Source: a virus. Taken from it: a stretch of 64,000 bases of DNA. The notes under the pieces were generated by a model. The model made no database searches and was not told where the DNA came from. It saw only the letters and a program-made list of their open reading frames with translations. Numbering within the stretch: the stretch's first letter is position 1; every line of letters begins with the position of its first letter. The stretch spans positions 26,462-90,461 of IMG/VR virus record IMGVR_UViG_3300020406_000804; one strand, 5' to 3'. The translations under genes and the position numbers were made by a program. Below are positions 18,430 through 29,357 of this stretch, piece after piece.

Positions 18430-21400
18430 ATGACAGATTTTAATTTAAAAAACCCTACGGATATTAATAAAAATAAATCTTTTACGAAGAAGGATAACAT
18501 ACATCTTGTAAGCGAGAGAAACGAATTAGCATCAAAAAAGTTAGATAGTGATAAGATTTTACAAATTTACTCAGAATACGCTAACACGTTCAAGCCTCCA
18601 ATTCAGCCACTAGAGCCATCGACTTTTTCAAATTATGGAAAAGCCTCTCAATACTATGAAGATAGTATATATTCAATAATAAACTATTATCCTTTTGATG
18701 GTACCATGGAGGAAAATATTGCTTGGTTTATTTCTTCTTCGCATTTAGAGACATCCTTATTTCAGCAAGAATGGCCAACATCAGTGGGACATCTAAATTT
18801 TGATCATAGTCAATATCTTTCTTTCTACTCAGGCCCCCAAGCAATACAAGAATCAGAGTTTATTGGCCAGGCCAGAAATAATGAATCTGGATTGAAACTG
18901 GATCCCGATAAGGGAAACACAATAGAATTTTGGTTAAGAAAAGAAGCATTCGACGCGTCAAAACAAGATAGAGAAATATTGTTTGAAATTGGTTCATACC
19001 CCAATAAGCTGCCATCTTCAGCTAGTTCCACCTTGCAAGTTTATCTAACAACTTCGGCTGGAAACTGCTTTCGAATGAATTACAACTCAGGCTCTACATC
19101 TGTAAGTGACTTAGCAATAGGACCTTCCACCATGTCCTCCTCAGTTGTAGCAGATTCAAAGTGGCACCATTACGTTTTATCAATTTTTCAAAACGATAAA
19201 ATCTTAAATGTCAAAATGTACAAGGACGGCCAAGCTCTAAACACAGTAACCAACACTTTGTCAACTGCCATGGGTCCCATTGATTCTTACATGGCAGGAA
19301 CCATAGGGTCTTCGCTGTTAGCACAATCAGGCTCCCTCTCAGGATCTGTGGATTCGTTTAGATTCTGGAAGGGCTTAAGAAATTCAAGAGAAATAGAAAG
19401 ATACTATGACAAAAAAGTGCATGCGAGTGATCACACTGAAAAAGACTACACTAATCGCCTTGGAGCCAGCTTTAGGTTCAATCAGCCAACAATAGGATCA
19501 TCAACAGTAGATAGTTTGGTTCTCGATCATTCTGGCAATGACATAACAGCGCGAATAAAAAATTATACGACCTCTACCAGAGTTGCAACTTCGGCTATAG
19601 ATTTAAGTGATTCTGCTAATACCGAAATAAAAGATCCAATCTTAAAAGAAGCCCACAGTTCAGTGGAATCGTTACGACAAAGATTAGCAAAAATTGCCAA
19701 GTCTTATGATCTAGAAAATTTAAATAGTTTAGAAAGGATTTTGCCCTCCTGGGCCAGAAGCTCACTGTATGGCTTTGAGGACACTAAAGAGCTAGATCTG
19801 TTGTTGCATTTGATGGCAACTGTTTTTGATTCTGTAAAAATAAATCTTGATGCACTAAGGCTTAACACAAGACCAGAATACGCTGATTCTAGAAATCCTT
19901 TATATGAAACTTCGCAATCAAGTAATATTAGCTCCTCTTTGGAGAAGCCTGCCGATCTAGATTACGACATAGTCAATAATCAATTTTCTCAAAATAAAAT
20001 TGATTTTATGGCAAGAGTGATAGAAAATTACGGAATAGAGTTAAATAATTATTATCCCCTTTGGCACTCAGAAATAGAAGAGGTTGTGGAATCAATAGTT
20101 GGAAACATTAGATTAGAGAGAAGTATTTATGAAACACAAAATTTAATATATGATTGTTTAGCCAATGCAAGTGCTTATGTCCTCAGGAGGAAAGGGACTG
20201 AATCATCATTTAGATCAATATTGAATGCAGCAGGTCTCGGCAAGGATTTAATATCCACTAATATTATTGGTAAATATTCAAATATTTATTTGAATGACAG
20301 TAAATTTGACCTGGTCACTAGAAAGAAAAAAAGCATAAGCTTTATAGATAACGAAGAGGCGAATATTCACCTAACCTCGTTAAATTCAAATCAAAGAAGC
20401 TATATAGCTGCTGATACAAACGAGACTGAGTACACATTCGAGGGAAATTTTATTTTTCCCAAAAAAAAGAAAACATTTCACAACGTACAGGATTCAAGCG
20501 TTTTCGGAGTTCAATCAGTTTCAGCAATAAATAATAATTTAACTTTTGCAAGCCCAAATAATGCATCATTTGAAATTGTAGTATCTAAAGAATCTCTTTT
20601 ATCTAATACCGCAAAATTCAAATTAATGTCTTCTAATGTTGAGTTAGCCGGTATGACAAGTAGCTATTATAATGATATTTATGATTCTAGTGTTTGGAAC
20701 CTAGCATTAAAGATTACAAAAGATGTGGACAACAGTTTTATCCCCGTATCTTCTCCAAGCTATCTTGTTGAGTTTGTGGGAAAGAATTACATCTCAGATG
20801 AGTTAAGAAACTCCTTCCACCTAAGCAAGAGTTTAACAAATACAGAATATACAAATTTTAAAAATGCCAATAAAACAGTTTTTATTGGCGCAAACAGGAC
20901 AAACATTACCGGCTCTGTAATTATAAAATCTGATATCAAGGTGTTGGATTTTAACGGCTGGGGAACGTCACTTTCAGATGAAGAGCTATCCCATAGGGCT
21001 AAAACTTTAACAACTTTTGGCACTAATAGGCCATTTCTATTTGAAAATTTAAATAATGCCGAAAACATTCCAATATCAGATAGGTTGTATTTAAAGATGC
21101 AAACAGATAACTTAACATCGATTCCAGAAGATAATAGCTTGATAATACAGGACGAGATCTTTGGAGATCAAGAAAAAAGAGACTTTTTCTCTCATCTAGA
21201 TCCAAAAGCCGGCTTTAGTTATCCTTTTACTACATTTAATTTTACAAATAATCTTGATAATTCTATATCTTTAGAGTTTTTAAGTGCTGTTGAGAATATC
21301 CCGATAGGGAATATTCATGGTACCGATGGGATAGAAATAAAAGAAAACGACTCAAATAAATATGATTTAGATACAAAATCAGAATTAAAAATTATATCTT

Positions 21401-21939
21401 TTGAAAAAAGCATGTATAATATTATATCAAAGGATATGGTGCAATTTTTATCGGGCATAAAGTCTTTTAATAACTTAATAGGTGATCCTGTCAATAAATA
21501 TAGAAAAAATTATAAATTGTTATCTAATTTGAGGAGTAAATATTTCTTTAATTTAAAAAATGAAAATCAGTTTGAAAGATATGTGAATTATTATAAGTGG
21601 ATTGATAAAACAGTAGGCGTTTTTTTGAATCAGGTTGTACCAGCTGGCGTTCATTCAAACACGGGAATAGAAAACGTAGTTGAAAGTCATATTTTAGAGA
21701 GGAATAAAATTGACTATAAGCTTGCCTCTATAAAGCATTACGAACCAGAAGCCATTGAGGCCAGTTTGATAAATGGAAGAAAGTTTACTGAGACTGCAGA
21801 AGGCGGATGGACCACGCTTATAATCCCAGCCGACGCTGAGGAAGACCCACGCCAGGGCCCTGAAGGTCAAACATTGCTCCAGGTTTTTGAGACGTCCAAA
21901 AGTCAAAACTTTGATGGAAAAAATCACTTTCCTGATTAG
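18430..21939 (+). CDS. baseplate protein with LamG and P2-gpI-like regions
   Basis: A 1169-residue protein. Residues about 120-310 form a concanavalin-A/LamG-type lectin domain (SQYLSFYSG, NTIEFWLRKEAF, WHHYVLSIF, GSLSGSVDSFRFWKG), likely binding glycan. After it, residues about 432-480 (LERILPSWARSSLYGFED, then a helix) and 580-605 (YVLRRKGTESSFRSILNAAG) match the pattern of P2 gpI-type tail proteins, which form part of baseplate wedges. The last 500 residues are beta-rich and unrecognised. The gene starts four bases after the previous stop. The combination suggests a wedge protein that also carries a surface lectin, comparable in position to T4 gp7. Domain calls are moderate confidence. Confidence 0.7.
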   Translation: MTDFNLKNPTDINKNKSFTKKDNIHLVSERNELASKKLDSDKILQIYSEYANTFKPPIQPLEPSTFSNYGKASQYYEDSIYSIINYYPFDGTMEENIAWFISSSHLETSLFQQEWPTSVGHLNFDHSQYLSFYSGPQAIQESEFIGQARNNESGLKLDPDKGNTIEFWLRKEAFDASKQDREILFEIGSYPNKLPSSASSTLQVYLTTSAGNCFRMNYNSGSTSVSDLAIGPSTMSSSVVADSKWHHYVLSIFQNDKILNVKMYKDGQALNTVTNTLSTAMGPIDSYMAGTIGSSLLAQSGSLSGSVDSFRFWKGLRNSREIERYYDKKVHASDHTEKDYTNRLGASFRFNQPTIGSSTVDSLVLDHSGNDITARIKNYTTSTRVATSAIDLSDSANTEIKDPILKEAHSSVESLRQRLAKIAKSYDLENLNSLERILPSWARSSLYGFEDTKELDLLLHLMATVFDSVKINLDALRLNTRPEYADSRNPLYETSQSSNISSSLEKPADLDYDIVNNQFSQNKIDFMARVIENYGIELNNYYPLWHSEIEEVVESIVGNIRLERSIYETQNLIYDCLANASAYVLRRKGTESSFRSILNAAGLGKDLISTNIIGKYSNIYLNDSKFDLVTRKKKSISFIDNEEANIHLTSLNSNQRSYIAADTNETEYTFEGNFIFPKKKKTFHNVQDSSVFGVQSVSAINNNLTFASPNNASFEIVVSKESLLSNTAKFKLMSSNVELAGMTSSYYNDIYDSSVWNLALKITKDVDNSFIPVSSPSYLVEFVGKNYISDELRNSFHLSKSLTNTEYTNFKNANKTVFIGANRTNITGSVIIKSDIKVLDFNGWGTSLSDEELSHRAKTLTTFGTNRPFLFENLNNAENIPISDRLYLKMQTDNLTSIPEDNSLIIQDEIFGDQEKRDFFSHLDPKAGFSYPFTTFNFTNNLDNSISLEFLSAVENIPIGNIHGTDGIEIKENDSNKYDLDTKSELKIISFEKSMYNIISKDMVQFLSGIKSFNNLIGDPVNKYRKNYKLLSNLRSKYFFNLKNENQFERYVNYYKWIDKTVGVFLNQVVPAGVHSNTGIENVVESHILERNKIDYKLASIKHYEPEAIEASLINGRKFTETAEGGWTTLIIPADAEEDPRQGPEGQTLLQVFETSKSQNFDGKNHFPD

Positions 21940-21965
21940 AAATATAAGAAAAAGGATATTTAAAA

Positions 21966-24900
21966 GTGTCATTATATAGAACTCACATTTTAAGAATGAT
22001 CGAAGTAGAAAACTCCGCTTCACTTATGAGCCCCTTTATGGAGCTACCTCAACGCGAAACTGTCTTCAGGATTGGCCAAGGCGGCGTCCCATCAAACTCC
22101 GGCCCGTCTACTGGCGCCGAACCGGTGCCGTCTAATTTCGGCGCGGGGTTTTATAATATCATCAACATACGATCCGGCCGCGAGGGATCCGGAACCCAAG
22201 GTGCCTCTACTGGCGCCGAGAATAGCCCTCACGGCAACTATGATAGAGACTATGAAATTGTCCAAACTGCGGGCAGACTTACCAATAATAGATCTCTCGT
22301 TGCGACTGCATCTTCTTTCGGCACAGGCGCCGAGACTTACTTTGATTCAGAATACTTGACTGGGACTGTTGACTTTGTCAGAAGAGACAGGCAAAAAAAT
22401 AATCATATAATTGTTTCCACTTTTTATGGAATGCACGGACCAGAAACACATGGCATTTTTGCAACAGATAGAGATACAGAAGAATATAATCTTTACAATA
22501 CAATGAATTATAGAAACTCTATGGTCAGAGGAATTTTAAACGAGTTATCTGCAGAGCACTCTAGGCAGTTTGGTCTTTCGGGCAGAATAAGATCAGGTGT
22601 TTACATACCGTCGTTCCACAAAGTTCATAGAAATCCTAAAAGATTAGCTGGCGCTGGCCAAGACCAGCCAATTTATGATAACCTATTTGTACAAAATCAT
22701 ATGCCTCAAAATGATTTTGGGTACTGTTGGATATCTAAATCTTCAAGTGATACCGTTTATCAATTTTTAGAAAAAAATGCTAATTACGGACACCAACACT
22801 CTTTTTCAATATCTGGCTCGCTAGAATCATCGGAAACACTATCTTTTATTACATCATCTTCTTTAAATTCAAAGCTGGATTTCTTATATTTAAATACTCA
22901 TAATTCAAAAAGCCTTGATCTTCAATCGGGATTGATTACTAATTTTTCTAATTCTTTAAATTCTATATTATTAAATAATAACGGGCCCTATGGCTGGCCA
23001 AGTTGGAAGCAAATAAGAAATTCATATAATCCTTTGGTTAGAGCATATAGGAAAAACAATATTTTTACAACAGTTTTTAGAGATACTTCTCCAAATGTAT
23101 TTGCGCTCCCTGGTACAAAGTGGGACTATAAGAATACTAAAGAGGACCACCGGCCGAAAACAAAACCTAGAACAATAAAACAATACAAAGAAGTGCCGGT
23201 TACAAATAGATACTATCCGCTAGTATTTACCATTCAGCCAACATCCGACACTGAAATATTAAATATTATGATGTCCCAGGGAAAACGAGTTAACTCGCAA
23301 CAATATTCAAGCATGCTATGGAATATAGACTGGGCCGCAGCGTCAGAGGCTTTAAACTTTGAAATACCAGCGGTTCAAACAATAGTTCAGTCTTCAATAC
23401 AAAATAATTTAACTTCATATTCAAATGAAGAGTTTAGAGATGAAAAGGGATATTTCGAAACTGATTTTCTAGATTCTAAAGATTTGCATGATTTAAATAT
23501 GTTTATTAGAGAGGCGGTAAATAATCAATCGGGCCTAGACAATAGCTATCAGTTAAATTATACTGAGAAAATATATCCTTTAGAAGTAAATACGTATACT
23601 TCAGTTTCTAGAGACAGGGAAAGGTTTGTATTTTTTGGTTGGAACCCCGAAGCTTCACAGAGAACATTAAAAATGTCAGGAAATATTGAATATTCAAATT
23701 TTCTTTTTCCAAATATAAATATGTTTCCTGATATTGCAGCTGTAAAGGAGGAGAGCGAGTTTGACAAAAGCTATTATAATCGCTATGACTCTATAGATTT
23801 AAATAATTTTAATAATTCCGCTAGCTTTGATAAGCTAAATCACTTAACACAAAGTACCTGGGTTTTGGATTCTAGAGTGAACTTTGCTCAAAACCCAGTA
23901 AATATAACACAATCATTTTTCAACAATTCATCAAGTTTTATGGAAAGCAGATCACAAGGCACCCGAGGCGCAGGAATTTTACAAAATGATTTTAGTCTTT
24001 TTCCTCTTGGCATAAATGCTCTTCTAGGCGCACCACCAATAGCTCCGTTATATAGCAGAAGAGTTATTCAAAACTATAATTCTGACGCATATCTTGCTGG
24101 TGAGGCAAAGTGGGAAGCTGCCGACAATCATCCTGTAGGGCCATTTTACAAAGATTACGACACTTACTCTGAAGAAGTAAAACTAGTTGGCCAAGATTAC
24201 TCTCTAGTACCAGAATTTAGAATAAGTAAATATGTAGACGATATACTTACCACTTTAGACGAAGATAAGATTACAGAAAACATGCAGGATTTTTTAGAGG
24301 TCACAGGAGCGCTATATCACACCTCTTCAGAGGATGTACAGATAGGTAGGCAATTTTTTAAAACTTATTCAAATAGCGAATTTTTAAAATATTTCAAACC
24401 CTTACAAAAAAATAATGCATTGAATAATTTTAATCTTGAGCCAACTTCACTAACCTTAAAATGCAAAGCTGTCAAGAGATTTTTACCATACCGTGGTTTC
24501 TACCCAGCAGAAAGAGTCGTCCAATTATCTGAAATTTTTAATAAAAACTATATGCCAGAAGGTTCTTTTGAAACAGAAGTTATATCAACTCAAAGTTTAA
24601 TTTCCTCTTCAGCACAGGCAGACAGGGTGATTAGGGCTAGAATTGAAAACTCAAAGGCCATGGCCTTGAAGCCGCTCTTGGGCCCCGGGGTCTTAATGAA
24701 TTCAATCAAATCAGGTGTTGCAGTTGATTATCCAATGTTTTCTTCTTCTGTATCCCAATCTTTGGAAGCTATAAAAAATAATACAACTGGCAGTAATCTA
24801 GATATGCTAAACACCCATGCAGTGTTTGGCACTGGTGGCTTGTGTTTTACGGGGTCAGTACTAAACTCCTCAGCTGATGCTGGTATTCCAAGAATAACCG

Positions 24901-27776
24901 GGTCTATTTCTAGAAGAATAACTTTTGAAGATATTTTAGATCCTAGTCGCCTATACAACGAAGTTATATATGACAATGAGCCGCATCCAAGTTCTAGTTT
25001 GCTTTACGGATCTTCTTTCCACTTTTCTGTGCTTGAGAGACCTGCTAGATTTGGAACCTTGGATGTAGATCAAACCCGAACAAATACCGGTGTTGAATTT
25101 AAGAATACCGAACTGCAGTTCAGCGATAAAATTGCACCATTCAGATCAGCTGTACAAAATTTTTGTTCGGAAACAGTTAATTTTTTCTTAAACGAAGGAA
25201 AATTAACAACGATTTTATCTAATCCTGTTTCACCCAGGCTATTAAACGGAAAACAGTACAAGATGTTTGTATATCTAGAAAATACAGGCATCTCTACATA
25301 TGATAGACACTCATCTTTTGGTCCACCTGTCGATGCGGGAACAGTTCGCGTTCAGAGGTATGAGTTTGCAACAGCCTCAACGGGTGTACAGGCTAGTGGT
25401 TCGTTGAAGCTAACTGGCAGCTATTCAAATGCCAGTTCTCTGCACGGAGTTGACTTCACCTTAAAGGCAGTTAACTCGCTAGAGAGAACATATAAATTTT
25501 CTACGGGCTCATCCCCGGTAACTGGACAACTTGACTCTGGAAAATATATAATCAAAATTACAGGTATGAATACTTCTAATATTTTAAATGAAATAAATAC
25601 TGCAATAACAGACGTGCACAGTGGGTCTATAAATGTAACGGTAGTCGCACCAAGTAGCAGCGTTACATTTACTCAGGCTGAAACTGGAAGTGTTGGCAAT
25701 CACTCTATAAGCAAGTCAGGCGCGCAGGCTTCAAATGTATCTGTTTTAGGGTTCTTAGGAGGGCAGACCGGATCAATTACAACTTCCAAATTTCTATCAT
25801 CAACAAATGTTAACGAGAATAGCTCTCATGGATATTTGCCATATGTGCCACCATTTTTGGATCCAAAAACTACCCCATATGCTGAAGTCTCATTCACTCC
25901 AAGTAATACAGATAACTTTAGCATAAAAGAGATTATCGAGGGTAGCACAATAACTTATTATAATATGAAAGCACCCAGTAACCCAAATACGAATACAAAT
26001 TATATAAACTCAATGAATGTCGGAGCCAGCTTAAAATTAGATAAGTTTGTAAGATTAAAAGGTGACAATTTTAGTTTTGAAACGGTTGACGACCCTTCTG
26101 GAGCGACGGTCTCTGAATCTCCAATAGGAAATACTGACAAGTATCGGTGGGTCATACAGACTCGATGGGAAACCCCAGTTTTAAATTTTGAAAACGTATC
26201 CTCAAGTATTTTAGATATATCTAATAACTCAGTTGCAAAAGTTAATAATTCTCCATATAAGACGCGGTTTCAAGATAATTACTATATAGAAAGATCATCA
26301 TCCTTGACGCCTTATCTTACTGGATCTAGGGGTATGTGGCACCAGAAAGGAGAATTACTTGATCATAACTCTAATAAAGGGTATATTCTAGGTATTGCTG
26401 GGCCCCATGTTGAAAACGAAGATGCTGAAATACAAAATTTGGCAGTTGCTTTAGGTTTTGCACCCAAAGAGTCACAAAGATCTAATAACGCACAAGAAAT
26501 AAGGTATCGAAAAACTAAACTTGGAAAATTATCAAAAGACAAGAAAATTTGTGAAGCGGTCGTCGCGATACCGTATTATACTGATAATAAGGGAAAGATA
26601 ATACTTTTTTCGGTTTCCAAAAGTATGCTGACAAAAGCAAAGTCTTTCAACAAAAGAAGAAAAGATCAATTCAGGATAAATTATAGAAATAAGCAGAACG
26701 ACTATCAATCTTCGTTAAAGATGATACAGGAGTATGATGATTTTTACGGCGACACAGGCCGCTCTGCAGTGTCAAGTTTGGCGTACCAATTAAGAATGTT
26801 GGATAAGTATGTCTTACCCCCGCAATTTGACTTTGTAAGAAATGAAAATGTTGAAGCCCATGTGCAGTTTATTTTTCAATTTCAGGCTAACTTGAAAGAA
26901 TCAGATCTTGCAGAGATGTGGCAAAATTTGTACCCCTCTAGTGGCCAAGGGGCTTCAGTTGCTCAGCATTCACGAGTCTTTAAAAATAGAGAAGATGAAA
27001 ACAATAACAGAAAAGAATCAGAACTAGATACAGAGTATGTTACATGCAACATTAACATGCAAGATGCAATAAATAACCAATCGACATTTCAGAATCCAGA
27101 AATGTTTATGAAAGAAAAAGTCCGATGGCTAATATTTAAATCTAAATTTAGAGGGATGAGTAACTACAATAAGCTTGTAAACAAGTCAATCTCCTTGTTT
27201 GAAGAGGATATAATAAAAGAGGAGAAAGATCTTATTACAGATAACCTAGACCCAGGTTTTTTCTTTAACAACTATGGCTATAATTGGCCATATGATTATT
27301 TTTCAGTTGTAGAATTAGCAGAAGTTGAAGCAAAAATAGATTTTAATCCTAAAGGCCCGACACTAGAAGAACAAATTGAAATTGAAGAAGCCGTAGAAGA
27401 TTTAATTTTAGAGTTTACGGGGGCAGCAACAGTCACAACTCAAGTCCCAGAAGCAGTTTCAGCAGACCCGAAGCAGACAGATTTTGTTGCCAAAAACTTT
27501 ATAACGGCTGTAAACAGTGGATCAATTGACCAAATAACCTTAAGCAGAACCCTGAAGGAAGCAGGAACTTCACCACCATCTCCGGCAAACCAGATAACGA
27601 TAGATTTGCCAGATGGTTTTGCAGTAATTCCTGGAACTGAATCTATTTTTGTAAACGGTGTACTTCAAGTCCAAGGCGCTGGCAGTGATTATGTTTTATC
27701 TACCAATACAATAAACTTTACTTACGATTTGCAGACTATAGATATAGTAAAAGCTAATTATATAATGAATAATTGA
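21966..27776 (+). CDS. giant structural protein (1936 aa) with shared beta module
   Basis: GTG start preceded by an AAAGGAT ribosome-binding site. Residues about 36-125 are Gly/Ser/Thr rich, carry three STGAE or GTGAE tracts and use GC-rich codons unlike the flanks, as if inserted. Residues about 1142-1272 hold the beta module shared with the proteins at 16600 and 40218 (GSLKLTGSYSNASSL to VTFTQAETGSVGNHS). Near 1510-1620 there is a basic KTKLGKLSKDKK stretch and a helical region before QLRMLDKYVLPPQFDF. The last 130 residues are acidic then beta-rich and could be a separate domain. I recognise no whole-protein family. Its place in the baseplate block makes a large peripheral baseplate or tail-fibre-network component likely. 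Confidence 0.65.
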   Translation: MSLYRTHILRMIEVENSASLMSPFMELPQRETVFRIGQGGVPSNSGPSTGAEPVPSNFGAGFYNIINIRSGREGSGTQGASTGAENSPHGNYDRDYEIVQTAGRLTNNRSLVATASSFGTGAETYFDSEYLTGTVDFVRRDRQKNNHIIVSTFYGMHGPETHGIFATDRDTEEYNLYNTMNYRNSMVRGILNELSAEHSRQFGLSGRIRSGVYIPSFHKVHRNPKRLAGAGQDQPIYDNLFVQNHMPQNDFGYCWISKSSSDTVYQFLEKNANYGHQHSFSISGSLESSETLSFITSSSLNSKLDFLYLNTHNSKSLDLQSGLITNFSNSLNSILLNNNGPYGWPSWKQIRNSYNPLVRAYRKNNIFTTVFRDTSPNVFALPGTKWDYKNTKEDHRPKTKPRTIKQYKEVPVTNRYYPLVFTIQPTSDTEILNIMMSQGKRVNSQQYSSMLWNIDWAAASEALNFEIPAVQTIVQSSIQNNLTSYSNEEFRDEKGYFETDFLDSKDLHDLNMFIREAVNNQSGLDNSYQLNYTEKIYPLEVNTYTSVSRDRERFVFFGWNPEASQRTLKMSGNIEYSNFLFPNINMFPDIAAVKEESEFDKSYYNRYDSIDLNNFNNSASFDKLNHLTQSTWVLDSRVNFAQNPVNITQSFFNNSSSFMESRSQGTRGAGILQNDFSLFPLGINALLGAPPIAPLYSRRVIQNYNSDAYLAGEAKWEAADNHPVGPFYKDYDTYSEEVKLVGQDYSLVPEFRISKYVDDILTTLDEDKITENMQDFLEVTGALYHTSSEDVQIGRQFFKTYSNSEFLKYFKPLQKNNALNNFNLEPTSLTLKCKAVKRFLPYRGFYPAERVVQLSEIFNKNYMPEGSFETEVISTQSLISSSAQADRVIRARIENSKAMALKPLLGPGVLMNSIKSGVAVDYPMFSSSVSQSLEAIKNNTTGSNLDMLNTHAVFGTGGLCFTGSVLNSSADAGIPRITGSISRRITFEDILDPSRLYNEVIYDNEPHPSSSLLYGSSFHFSVLERPARFGTLDVDQTRTNTGVEFKNTELQFSDKIAPFRSAVQNFCSETVNFFLNEGKLTTILSNPVSPRLLNGKQYKMFVYLENTGISTYDRHSSFGPPVDAGTVRVQRYEFATASTGVQASGSLKLTGSYSNASSLHGVDFTLKAVNSLERTYKFSTGSSPVTGQLDSGKYIIKITGMNTSNILNEINTAITDVHSGSINVTVVAPSSSVTFTQAETGSVGNHSISKSGAQASNVSVLGFLGGQTGSITTSKFLSSTNVNENSSHGYLPYVPPFLDPKTTPYAEVSFTPSNTDNFSIKEIIEGSTITYYNMKAPSNPNTNTNYINSMNVGASLKLDKFVRLKGDNFSFETVDDPSGATVSESPIGNTDKYRWVIQTRWETPVLNFENVSSSILDISNNSVAKVNNSPYKTRFQDNYYIERSSSLTPYLTGSRGMWHQKGELLDHNSNKGYILGIAGPHVENEDAEIQNLAVALGFAPKESQRSNNAQEIRYRKTKLGKLSKDKKICEAVVAIPYYTDNKGKIILFSVSKSMLTKAKSFNKRRKDQFRINYRNKQNDYQSSLKMIQEYDDFYGDTGRSAVSSLAYQLRMLDKYVLPPQFDFVRNENVEAHVQFIFQFQANLKESDLAEMWQNLYPSSGQGASVAQHSRVFKNREDENNNRKESELDTEYVTCNINMQDAINNQSTFQNPEMFMKEKVRWLIFKSKFRGMSNYNKLVNKSISLFEEDIIKEEKDLITDNLDPGFFFNNYGYNWPYDYFSVVELAEVEAKIDFNPKGPTLEEQIEIEEAVEDLILEFTGAATVTTQVPEAVSADPKQTDFVAKNFITAVNSGSIDQITLSRTLKEAGTSPPSPANQITIDLPDGFAVIPGTESIFVNGVLQVQGAGSDYVLSTNTINFTYDLQTIDIVKANYIMNN

Positions 27777-27803
27777 TAAATTTTTTAGAAATGGTGTTTT
27801 AAT

Positions 27804-29357
27804 ATGGAATTTTTTGATAAAAAAGAAGAAGTAATAGATGTTAAATTAACAAGATATGGCAGGAACTTGCTATCTAAAGGCATGTTCCGCCCGCAATATT
27901 ATATGTTTTTTGACGATGACATACTATACAATTCACAAAAAGCTGGGTTCACAGAATCACAAAACTCTACAGAAGTAAGAATTTTAGAAGAAACTCCAAA
28001 GCTTAAAACACAATATACAGTTTTGCCAATAGAAGAGCCATTTGAATCACCCGTGCCAGACGCTGCAAGAGAGTCTGTAACAGCAGCGATGATGTCGGAT
28101 ACACCAACGCCGCATTTTTCTGAGATGAACTTTGAAGACCTTGTTAACCCGGGGCAGTATAACTTAATTAGCGAAGAACAGCGCCAAGAGCAGATGTTTA
28201 ATCAGTTCCAGAGAGGCGGCGGAAGCATGATGTCTTCGCTCGAAAGAGTTGAAGCGCAAAGAGCAGCCATGGAAGACCTGCGAGAGCGACTGCGCTCCGC
28301 TGGTTATTCGCCCGGAGGAGAGCCGTATGGCGAACGTCGCACTCGTGAAAATCAAGACCGCGCACGCCGCGAATGGGAGGAGGAATATGGCTATTTGTTT
28401 GAGGAACAAAATAACCAATCCTCTCAAATGCAACAATTCTTGATTGCAAACACCGGTAGAGACGATGTAGCCGCGGAAGATGTTGTTGCCGATAACATGA
28501 CTGAGGATACGAGACAAAGACTCGACCAATTGGCCTCCCTAGCCTCCGGCGCCGGGGGCATGGCTCGAATGGACCCGCGCCGCGACACGGAAACGGAAAC
28601 AGCCAGTCCACTGCAAAGCGCATTTTTAGGTAGAGGCATGGATATTACCTCTGAAACCATGAAGCAAACCTCTACCGGGCTCCCTGGGGGCATGGATCTT
28701 GCGGAACCGCTAGACGGCGAAAGGATGGTCGGTTTTCTTTTGGGAGGCGCTGGAATAAGTATTCTTGAGCGAACATCCCGTGCCCGCGGCGCTGTACCAA
28801 CAGGCGCCGGCGCTAGTTACAATCTGCAAGAAAGGGCCTTGCTGTATCCACTATACAATCAAGAAATACAAAGCAAAACAGCACCCGCCTTCGATGTTTT
28901 TAGTTTGGACACTAACTTCTCAGGTTCTGTAACTTATCAACATTTTACTAGTTCTGGGATATTAAAAAATGTACCTCAATTAACAATGTCGCCGCAATAT
29001 GAAATAATAAAGGACTCTTCCGCCTTGAGACCACCTACTACGATAACTTCTGAAACTCATTTCGATTTAACCGGAGACGAAATTATTTTTGCAGATAACT
29101 CAAAATTGACTTTGAGGAAAGAGGAAATTATATTAGACATAGAAGAAATTAGTACTTTTGTGGGCAGTGATAACTTTACATTAGAGGTGTTTGAAATGAA
29201 AAAAACAGCCTCAGGTAAAGACATTCTAGAAAAACTAGAAGATATAAATTCTATTAGACATTTTTTTCACATAAAAGCCGATGAATCAATTAATTTTTCG
29301 GGAGTTCAACATTTATCTAAAAAACAAAGAAATGACAAAAAGAGGTTTGATTTATAA
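27804..29357 (+). CDS. structural protein with low-complexity GC-rich middle
   Basis: A 517-residue protein. The N-terminal 45 residues (VIDVKLTRYGRNLLSKGMF, then YYMFFDDDILYNSQ) form a module found at the start of many myovirus structural proteins; a similar module starts the protein at 39177. Residues about 116-336 are Arg/Glu/Gln/Gly rich with GC-rich codons, contain REEWEEEYGYLFEEQ-like helical stretches and look disordered or coiled-coil. The C-terminal 180 residues return to AT-rich codons and beta structure. Its stop overlaps the next ATG by one base. A virion role is inferred from the N-terminal module and context. Confidence 0.6.
   Translation: MEFFDKKEEVIDVKLTRYGRNLLSKGMFRPQYYMFFDDDILYNSQKAGFTESQNSTEVRILEETPKLKTQYTVLPIEEPFESPVPDAARESVTAAMMSDTPTPHFSEMNFEDLVNPGQYNLISEEQRQEQMFNQFQRGGGSMMSSLERVEAQRAAMEDLRERLRSAGYSPGGEPYGERRTRENQDRARREWEEEYGYLFEEQNNQSSQMQQFLIANTGRDDVAAEDVVADNMTEDTRQRLDQLASLASGAGGMARMDPRRDTETETASPLQSAFLGRGMDITSETMKQTSTGLPGGMDLAEPLDGERMVGFLLGGAGISILERTSRARGAVPTGAGASYNLQERALLYPLYNQEIQSKTAPAFDVFSLDTNFSGSVTYQHFTSSGILKNVPQLTMSPQYEIIKDSSALRPPTTITSETHFDLTGDEIIFADNSKLTLRKEEIILDIEEISTFVGSDNFTLEVFEMKKTASGKDILEKLEDINSIRHFFHIKADESINFSGVQHLSKKQRNDKKRFDL

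Noticed and set aside
28164-28693. Overlapping minus-strand open frames of 89-141 codons
   Set aside because: They mirror the GC-rich low-complexity middle of the 517-residue gene, where stops are rare in all frames; no RBS or domain is seen.
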